Part shown: positions 54,258 through 59,423 of the stretch, piece by piece
How the letters are laid out: the number at the start of each line of letters is the position of its first letter
Numbering within the stretch: the stretch's first letter is position 1
Assembly: GCA_029266635.1 (NCBI GenBank)
Contig: JAQSWM010000014.1
Location: 1-59,423 of the forward strand
Origin: Sphingobacteriaceae bacterium
Lineage (GTDB): Bacteria; Bacteroidota; Bacteroidia; Sphingobacteriales; Sphingobacteriaceae
Reading direction: 5' to 3'
Length of the DNA: 59,423 nt
The notes under the pieces: generated by a model
Database searches by the model: none
The model's input: only the letters and a program-made list of their open reading frames with translations
Told to the model about the DNA's origin: nothing
Program-made: the position numbers and the translations under genes

Positions 54258-54623
54258 ATGGGAACAATACGCAGGAAAGTGGCAATTCAGGAAGCTCGTT
54301 TTTTTGCTTTCCACGGCTACTATCCGGAAGAGCAAATTGTGGGCAGCGAATTCATGATTGATCTCGAAGTCGAATTTCTGGTAAGTGGAAGCGGCGGGGA
54401 TGACATTGGTTCAACTGTGAATTATGAGCAACTATTCTTTATCGCCGCAAGGCAGATGAGGGAGCCAAAAAAGCTCCTGGAAACGGTGGCGCATGCAATT
54501 CTGGAAGATGTCCTAAGGGATTATCCGTCACTTTTAGCCATCCGCGTTGCTCTCGCCAAACTAAATCCTCCGCTGCAGGGCGAGGTGAAAAAATCCATAG
54601 TTGAATTAACATATAACGCTTAA
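54258..54623 (+). CDS. folB: dihydroneopterin aldolase
   Basis: From ATG 54258 the protein has 121 residues, normal for FolB. The family pattern is clear: QEARFFAFHGYYPEEQIVG near the N-terminus, DDIGSTVNYEQLF (about 58-70), LLETVAHAILEDVL (about 80-93) with the conserved Glu and Ala-His, and VALAKLNPPL near 108. It converts dihydroneopterin to 6-hydroxymethyl-dihydropterin and glycolaldehyde in folate synthesis. An in-frame TTG at 54240 would add six residues and is less likely. Its stop overlaps the next ATG by one base (TAATG). Confidence 0.92.
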   Translation: MGTIRRKVAIQEARFFAFHGYYPEEQIVGSEFMIDLEVEFLVSGSGGDDIGSTVNYEQLFFIAARQMREPKKLLETVAHAILEDVLRDYPSLLAIRVALAKLNPPLQGEVKKSIVELTYNA

Positions 54624-56023
54624 TGACACGCTTTAACCATATATCAGAAGAAGTTCTAATCCAATTAAAGGCTGTCGTCGGCGATGATTACCTGTTGCTT
54701 GAAAGTGAAGATTTTGAACGTTATACACATGATGAAACAGAAGACCTTCACTACCTTCCGGATGTTGTAGTGAAGCCCCGAACGGCTCAGCAAATTTCTG
54801 AACTGCTGAGGCTTTGTAACAAACATCTAATTCCGGTAACGCCCCGCGGCGGAGGCACAGGTTTGAGCGGCGCAGCTTTGCCGGTGCATGGCGGACTGCT
54901 CATCTCCATGGAAAACCTCAACAAGATCATTGATATTGACGAGCGAAACCTGCAGGCTACTGTTGAACCGGGCGTGATTACAGAAGTTTTCATGAACACC
55001 ATCGCTGAGAAAAACCTGCTATACCCAATAGATCCTTCAAGCAAGGGGAGTTGTTTTATAGGCGGCAATATGGCTCATGGCTCAGGCGGGCCGAGGGTAG
55101 TGAAGTATGGCACTATCCGCGAATATGTGCTGAATATGGAAGTGGTTCTGCCTTCCGGCGAGATCATCTGGACAGGTGCAAACACGCTCAAGTATGCGTC
55201 TGGCTATAATTTAACTCAGTTGATGATTGGCTCAGAAGGAACTTTGGGCATCATTACCAAGATAGTTGTGAAGCTGATCCCACGCCCAACGCAGGATGTG
55301 CTGATGCTAGCCTCCTTCGCCACCAACGAAGAAGCCTGCGCCGCTGTTTCCGCCATTTTCAGGGCGGGAGTGGTGCCATCGGCTTTGGAATTTATGGAGC
55401 GCAGGGGAGTTGAGTGGGTAATAGAATACGACCACATCCAGTTTGATCTGAAAGATGGCATTGAAGCTTTCCTGATGATAGAAGTGGATGGAACCGATAT
55501 GGACGTGCTGCTGAACGAGTGCGAAAAGATCAACGAAGTACTTGAGGCAAACGGCTGTACTGAAGTGCTTTTTGCTGATACTGCCGCCCAAAAAGAGTCC
55601 ATCTGGAAAATGCGTCGCACCATGCCGGTATCCGTAAAGTCAAACTCTATTTACAAGGAGGAAGATACCGTGGTGCCCCGGGCAGAGCTCCCGCAGCTTA
55701 TCAAGGGGATCAAAACCATTGGTGCTAAATACGGTTTTGAATCGGTATGCTACGGCCACGCCGGAGATGGTAATTTGCACGTAAACATCATTAAAGCTAA
55801 TATGAGCGACGATGATTGGGCAAATAAGTTAAGAGAAGGCATCCGGGAAATATTTGAGTTGACGGTTGCGCTGGGCGGAACAATCTCGGGCGAGCATGGC
55901 ATTGGGTTGGTGCAGAAGGAATTTATGCAGATCAAATATTCAGATATTCACCTCAACCTGATGCGTGGCATCAAGAGCGTTTTTGATCCAAAAGGCATAT
56001 TGAATCCAGGAAAGATATTCTAA
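54623..56023 (+). CDS. GlcD-type FAD-linked oxidase
   Basis: A 466-residue FAD-binding type 4 (VAO-fold) oxidase. The FAD site is seen in TPRGGGTGLSGAALPVHGG (about 74-92), PSSKGSCFIGGNMAHGSGG (about 137-155) and GSEGTLGIITK. The C-terminal domain has CYGHAGDGNLHVNI and ends with ISGEHGIGLVQKEFM. The family includes glycolate oxidase GlcD and D-lactate dehydrogenases (D-2-hydroxyacid oxidation). A D-lactate role would link to the D-lactate dehydrogenase at 31 kb only by pathway, not by neighbourhood. Overlap with folB (TAATG) suggests one transcript. Confidence 0.9.
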   Translation: MTRFNHISEEVLIQLKAVVGDDYLLLESEDFERYTHDETEDLHYLPDVVVKPRTAQQISELLRLCNKHLIPVTPRGGGTGLSGAALPVHGGLLISMENLNKIIDIDERNLQATVEPGVITEVFMNTIAEKNLLYPIDPSSKGSCFIGGNMAHGSGGPRVVKYGTIREYVLNMEVVLPSGEIIWTGANTLKYASGYNLTQLMIGSEGTLGIITKIVVKLIPRPTQDVLMLASFATNEEACAAVSAIFRAGVVPSALEFMERRGVEWVIEYDHIQFDLKDGIEAFLMIEVDGTDMDVLLNECEKINEVLEANGCTEVLFADTAAQKESIWKMRRTMPVSVKSNSIYKEEDTVVPRAELPQLIKGIKTIGAKYGFESVCYGHAGDGNLHVNIIKANMSDDDWANKLREGIREIFELTVALGGTISGEHGIGLVQKEFMQIKYSDIHLNLMRGIKSVFDPKGILNPGKIF

Positions 56024-56026
56024 GAG

Positions 56027-56665
56027 ATGGCCGAATACCTCAACACCGATGATCTGCTGAAGCTGTTGCTCTCCATTGTTTGCGGCGGAGCAATCGGCTT
56101 TGAGCGTGAGTACAAAAATAAGTCGGCAGGCTTTCGCACCATCATCCTCATTTGCATGGGTTCTACTGTTTTCAGTTTGATCTCCCATCATACTAATGAT
56201 GACCGCATAGCATCCACGGTAGTAACAGGTATTGGTTTTATTGGTGCAGGGGTGATCTTTAAGGATGAGCTGTGGCTGAAGGGCCTTACCACGTCGGCCG
56301 TTATCTGGGTTTCGGCGGCTATTGGCATGCTGATCGGGATGGGGCACAACCTCATGGGCGTTATCACAACGATTTGCGCTCTCATTGTGCTCTCCATATT
56401 CAACTACGGAGAAAAACTCATAGACAGAGTCCACCACCGCAAGCAGTTCAGTATCCTGTTTGTCGGCAATGATTTGCAAAACCTGCATGAACTTGAGCAG
56501 TATATGAAAATGCGGGGGCTCAGCTCCAAGCGCATGCATGTATCCAAACGGGAAGCAGGTGCTTTTGTAGTGATCGATGTTTTTGGCAATAAGAACTCTA
56601 TCCTCAACCTTAATGAGTATATGGTAGGCCTGCCGCAGATTGCCTCTTTCCAGGTTGCCTATTAA
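56027..56665 (+). CDS. MgtC/SapB-family membrane protein
   Basis: The first 125 or so residues hold about four to five membrane helices with the MgtC signatures GGAIGFEREYKNKSAGFRT, GIGFIGAGVIFKD and GLTTSAVIWVSAAIGMLIGM. Residues about 130-212 form a soluble tail (ACT-like in length). MgtC proteins help survival at low magnesium or in hosts, partly by acting on the F-type ATPase; the exact role here is unknown. It starts 3 bp after the GlcD gene and faces the thioesterase gene with a 2-bp gap. Confidence 0.9.
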   Translation: MAEYLNTDDLLKLLLSIVCGGAIGFEREYKNKSAGFRTIILICMGSTVFSLISHHTNDDRIASTVVTGIGFIGAGVIFKDELWLKGLTTSAVIWVSAAIGMLIGMGHNLMGVITTICALIVLSIFNYGEKLIDRVHHRKQFSILFVGNDLQNLHELEQYMKMRGLSSKRMHVSKREAGAFVVIDVFGNKNSILNLNEYMVGLPQIASFQVAY

Positions 56666-56667
56666 TA

Positions 56668-57126
56668 CTAAGCTGCTGAAGCGTCGTGCGAATTCGCCAG
56701 CATCTCAAACTTAGTCATCTTCTCAAGCTGGTAAAAAGGGATAGGTTCCGGATGCTTTTCCTGAAAATTATACGCAATGCAAACAGTGCGTCCGGTAGTG
56801 CATACAATCTCACCATCCAGTGTCTTAATCGCAAGCACATAATCCAGGTCAAAGCTGCTGTTACCGGTCCGTGAAGTACGTACGTAGGCGTTCAGCTCAT
56901 CGCCGTTCTGAATAGGTTTTATATAGTTGATTTCCGACTTTCCGATCATCACGCCTATGCTTTCCCAATCCCACTTAACTACCTCTTTCAGGTATTTAGA
57001 TCGTGCTATTTCAAAATATGTTAGATAAACGGCATCGTACACCTTTCCAAAAGAATCCAGATCTGCAAACCTAACCGGAATAGTAGTTCTGAAATTAAAT
57101 GTCGATAAATCAGGCAGTTGTGTCAT
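56668..57126 (-). CDS. acyl-CoA thioesterase, 4-hydroxybenzoyl-CoA thioesterase-like hotdog fold
   Basis: A 152-residue hotdog protein. The motif PVRFADLDSFGKVYDAVYLT (about 16-35) carries the Asp and Tyr of the 4HBT family (D-x-x-G-x-V-x-x-x-x-Y). Then come YFEIARSKYL and GDELNAYVRTSRTGNSSFDL. It hydrolyses acyl-CoA esters in the cytoplasm; the chain is not specified. Stop is 2 bp from the convergent MgtC gene, so the two transcripts overlap at their ends. Confidence 0.87.
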   Translation of the reverse strand: MTQLPDLSTFNFRTTIPVRFADLDSFGKVYDAVYLTYFEIARSKYLKEVVKWDWESIGVMIGKSEINYIKPIQNGDELNAYVRTSRTGNSSFDLDYVLAIKTLDGEIVCTTGRTVCIAYNFQEKHPEPIPFYQLEKMTKFEMLANSHDASAA

Positions 57127-57238
57127 TTTGTCGTATTAAAATAGGTTTAAGTGTCATGTTGACTTTAGCCATATTGCACAAACCATACCAATTATCGACT
57201 GGCATACGCCTTGAGGTAAATTGTTTAAAAAAATATTT

Positions 57239-57244
57239 AGGAGG
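57239..57244 (+). promoter_or_regulatory. perfect Shine-Dalgarno site of the Hsp20 gene
   Basis: AGGAGG stands 8 bases before ATG 57253. Other starts in this window lack such a site, as is usual in Bacteroidota, so this gene stands out as one expected to be translated strongly. Confidence 0.65.
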
Positions 57245-57252
57245 ATAAGAAA

Positions 57253-57693
57253 ATGACACTAGTAAAATTCGCCAATCCGGCACAGAGAAACGGCTTAAGC
57301 CCTTTGTTTTCAGATGTTTTCGAATCAGTGTTTAACGATTCATTTGTATCAGACCGGCTGGTTTCTAAAATTCCGGCTGTGAATATTGCTGAAAGCGAAG
57401 ACGAGTACCACATTGAGCTTGCTGCTCCAGGCTTGAAGAAGGAAGACTTCAAAGTTAACCTGGACAAAAATGTAATCAGTATTTCTGTTGAGAGATCTTC
57501 AGAAAACACCGAAGACGCTAAAAAATATAACAGGCGTGAATACAGCTACACTTCATTTGTACGCTCATTCACCTTGCCGGAAGCTGCAGATCAGAACAAT
57601 ATCTCTGCAGAATACACCGACGGCGTGTTAAAGATCAACGTCGGCAAACGCGAGGAAGCTAAAAATGTAACCCGCGAAATTTCTATAAAGTAA
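57253..57693 (+). CDS. Hsp20/alpha-crystallin small heat-shock protein
   Basis: A 146-residue protein with the alpha-crystallin domain (about 35-140): VNIAESEDEYHIELAAPGLK, then DFKVNLDKNVISISVER, RSFTLPEAADQNNISAEYTD and GVLKINVGKR, followed by the IS-K C-terminal anchor motif. It forms oligomers that hold unfolded proteins under stress. It is preceded by an unusual perfect AGGAGG site and followed by a strong terminator, so it is a single-gene, highly expressed unit. Confidence 0.95.
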   Translation: MTLVKFANPAQRNGLSPLFSDVFESVFNDSFVSDRLVSKIPAVNIAESEDEYHIELAAPGLKKEDFKVNLDKNVISISVERSSENTEDAKKYNRREYSYTSFVRSFTLPEAADQNNISAEYTDGVLKINVGKREEAKNVTREISIK

Positions 57694-57721
57694 TTGGTGA
57701 TTAAGTTAGGTTGAGTAGAGA

Positions 57722-57748
57722 GGGCGCCCCGCAAAGGCGCCTTTTCTT
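57722..57748 (+). terminator. terminator of the Hsp20 gene
   Basis: GGCGCC and GGCGCC pair as a perfect 6-bp GC stem with a 7-nt loop, followed by TTTTCTTTT. Confidence 0.88.
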
Positions 57749-57785
57749 TTGTCCCTATGCCGATGCTTTTTGTAAATTGGCCAAC

Positions 57786-59096
57786 ATGGCCAGAGAAATC
57801 CTTGAAACAAAACGGAAAGCTTTAAAGATAAACCTTGATCCCGCCATCTACGGTACCTTCGCCGAAATCGGGGCGGGGCAGGAGGTTGCACGCAACTTCT
57901 TCACAGCCGGTGCGGCATCGGGCACTGTGGCCAAGACCATGTCGGCTTATGATATGGTTTTCAGCAATTCCATTTATGGCGAAGAGAGCTCGGGCAGGTA
58001 TGTAAGCAAGTCGAGGCTCAATAAAATGCTTGACCATGAATTTGAGCTTCTCTCAGAACGGCTTACTGGTTCCGAGTACACAGGCCGTACGTTTTTCGCT
58101 TTCGCGGATACTGTAACCACCCTAAACTTCAGCAAGACAAACGATCCGCATGGCTGGCTCGGAATACGTTTCCAGATAAGCCCGGGTGGCGAGCCAAATG
58201 ATATTGTGTTCCATGTGCGCCTCCTGGACAGCGACTCAGGCCTGCAACAGAATGTACTGGGAATATTAGGTGTAAACCTGGTTTACGCTGCCTTCTATCA
58301 CAATAAGGATATGCAAACGATGATCGAATCGCTGGTAGATAATCTATCAGTTGGGTCGGTGGAGATTGATTTAATCAGTGTAAGTGGAGCGATTTTCGGC
58401 GATGTAAACGACCGGCTTGTAAATTTATATCTCATCGCCAAAGGCTTTTCGGGCGCAGCCATTTTCGATAAAGAAGCCAACGCACGCCAGGCAAAGGATG
58501 TTTTATACAAGAAAGACATCATGATCTTGCGTACCAAGTACAAGCAGAAATCAGCACCTAACTTTGATCTGTTCAACAAGGCCGTAGAACAGTTTAAGCG
58601 CACGCAGGGAGTCAGGGACGAAAACTTGATTGTGCTGATTGAAGTCTTAATGGCTAACCTGCTGGATGAGGATGCGGAGATCCACAGCGAGGACCTTGAG
58701 AGTTTTGCCCGCCGGGCGGAGGAGCTTTGCGCAACAGGAAACCACGTAATCGTGTCGGATTTCACCCGGAATAACAAGCTCGCAAATTATCTATCGCGAT
58801 GCAAGCCTAACAGCGTGGGTATTTCCACCAATATTGCTAATTTGAAACGCATCTTTGATTCAAAAAGCTTCAGCGGGAATTATACAGACGAACTGCTCGC
58901 CTACATCAGCGATCTTTTCAGCAAGAATGTAAAGCTGTACGCATATCCATATCTCGACAAAAAGAATAATCAGATCATTACCACCCGAAACATGCCAGTT
59001 TCTGAAGAGGCAAAGCCGCTTTTCGACTTCCTGATCCGCAACGGCTACATCGCTGATATTGAAGATTACGATACGAAAGATGTGAAGACGGTGTAG
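57786..59096 (+). CDS. conserved Bacteroidota protein of unknown function
   Basis: From ATG 57786 the protein has 436 residues and begins MAREILETKRKALKINLDPA, followed by IYGTFAEIGAGQEVARNFF and a GAASGTVAKTMSAYDM stretch that I recognise as a widely conserved Bacteroidota start. It is soluble, with no signal peptide or barrel, so any TonB-receptor label would be wrong. Late motifs include LIVLIEVLMANLLDEDAEIH and VSDFTRNNKLANYLSRC. The open frame extends to 57711 but would run over the Hsp20 terminator. Function unknown; the high conservation suggests a housekeeping role. Confidence 0.8.
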   Translation: MAREILETKRKALKINLDPAIYGTFAEIGAGQEVARNFFTAGAASGTVAKTMSAYDMVFSNSIYGEESSGRYVSKSRLNKMLDHEFELLSERLTGSEYTGRTFFAFADTVTTLNFSKTNDPHGWLGIRFQISPGGEPNDIVFHVRLLDSDSGLQQNVLGILGVNLVYAAFYHNKDMQTMIESLVDNLSVGSVEIDLISVSGAIFGDVNDRLVNLYLIAKGFSGAAIFDKEANARQAKDVLYKKDIMILRTKYKQKSAPNFDLFNKAVEQFKRTQGVRDENLIVLIEVLMANLLDEDAEIHSEDLESFARRAEELCATGNHVIVSDFTRNNKLANYLSRCKPNSVGISTNIANLKRIFDSKSFSGNYTDELLAYISDLFSKNVKLYAYPYLDKKNNQIITTRNMPVSEEAKPLFDFLIRNGYIADIEDYDTKDVKTV

Positions 59097-59181
59097 GTTC
59101 GTAGCAGAACGGAAGAAAGGTGCGGGTTCAGCACACGGTGCTGAGTATGTTTAATTTAGGAGAGTGGGTCGTAGATTACGC

Positions 59182-59315
59182 ATCGCCCTCGTTTGTGGCG
59201 CTGGCTGCAGATGGGAACGATGATGCTGCGAGCAGCGATTGTATCGCATGGAAGCTAATTAGGTGGTGCGACTGAGTCTCGTCTCTCCGGCATCCTCGTT
59301 ACAAACGAGGACGAT
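59182..59315. repeat. REP-like inverted repeat element
   Basis: ATCGCCCTCGTTTGT (59182-59196) and ACAAACGAGGACGAT (59301-59315) are inverted copies matching at 14 of 15 positions. Between them lies a hairpin GCTGC-GA-GCAGC (59225-59236), and the right arm also forms its own hairpin CCTCGTT-ACA-AACGAGG (59294-59310). The layout resembles REP elements tied to RAYT transposases, but no transposase is present here. It occupies most of the 327-bp gene-free end of the window. Confidence 0.5.
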
Positions 59316-59423
59316 AATGGGGCAGCTAACGTTGAGTGTTTATATTGTGCCCGATTAAAAGCACTTCCGTGTCGAGCTGCACTAATGTAATTAAAAGCAG
59401 AAAACTTCGAGAACCATGTCACC

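Noticed and set aside
55940-56539. 199-codon minus-strand open frame opposite the MgtC gene.
   Set aside because: The plus strand codes a clear MgtC protein with membrane helices; the minus frame has no recognisable features.
1-59423. CRISPR arrays, riboswitches and prophage genes.
   Set aside because: I saw no regularly spaced direct repeats of CRISPR size, no riboswitch core I could name, and no phage structural genes or integrase.

Overview
The window looks like a chromosomal segment of a Bacteroidota bacterium, most likely of the Sphingobacteriaceae (Pedobacter/Mucilaginibacter-like). The evidence is a SusC/SusD outer-membrane pair, a further TonB-dependent barrel, a type IX secretion (T9SS) C-terminal sorting domain, almost no Shine-Dalgarno sequences, and several promoters of the Bacteroidota form TTG-N19-TAnnTTTG. 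The genus is an inference; no 16S rRNA gene is present.

Region 1 (1-21.8 kb) is an exopolysaccharide (EPS) locus. On the minus strand, reading from 21.8 kb down to 8.5 kb, it holds a secreted beta-helix protein, a small membrane protein, a polyprenyl-phosphate glycosylphosphotransferase, Wza, Wzc (tyrosine kinase/co-polymerase), a Wzy-like polymerase/ligase, a Wzx-like flippase, a GT2, an acyltransferase-3, a GT4 and a WecG/TagA/CpsF transferase. At the far end a plus-strand unit (small membrane protein plus a large T9SS-exported beta-helix protein) mirrors the first pair. Next to it lie a phosphopantetheinyl transferase and a stand-alone adenylation-carrier-thioesterase enzyme, then a metallophosphoesterase lipoprotein and a small lipoprotein.

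Region 2 (21.8-32 kb) is mixed. It has a HerA-like ATPase (DUF853 type), an unrecognised 277-residue protein, a phased AGTnCGT-like repeat array, tRNA-Gly and tRNA-Leu, and a decayed second tRNA-Leu copy with its own terminator. A TonB-type barrel protein follows, then a scarred stretch with a type I methyltransferase (HsdM) tail fragment and a probable frameshifted gene, then a sulfatase, two small overlapping genes and a D-lactate dehydrogenase-like enzyme.

Region 3 (32-46.7 kb) holds a CheB-CheR-PAS-histidine kinase fusion, a small unknown protein, a giant cyclic beta-1,2-glucan synthase-type protein (2897 residues; GT84, glycoamylase-like and GH94 parts) and a fused ABC exporter. The last two could make and export a glucan.

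Region 4 (46.9-52.9 kb) is a SusC/SusD-like pair lying between the intact 3' end of the ABC transporter gene and a decayed second copy of that same 3' end. It is followed by a DUF2442/DUF4160 pair in which DUF4160 carries a one-base frameshift.

Region 5 (52.9-59.4 kb) is mostly housekeeping: a glutaryl-CoA dehydrogenase-like enzyme, dihydroneopterin aldolase, a GlcD-type FAD oxidase, an MgtC-family membrane protein, an acyl-CoA thioesterase, a small heat-shock protein, a conserved protein of unknown function, and a REP-like inverted repeat at the right edge.

All calls come from reading the sequence. No database search was run, and single-base frameshifts could be assembly errors.
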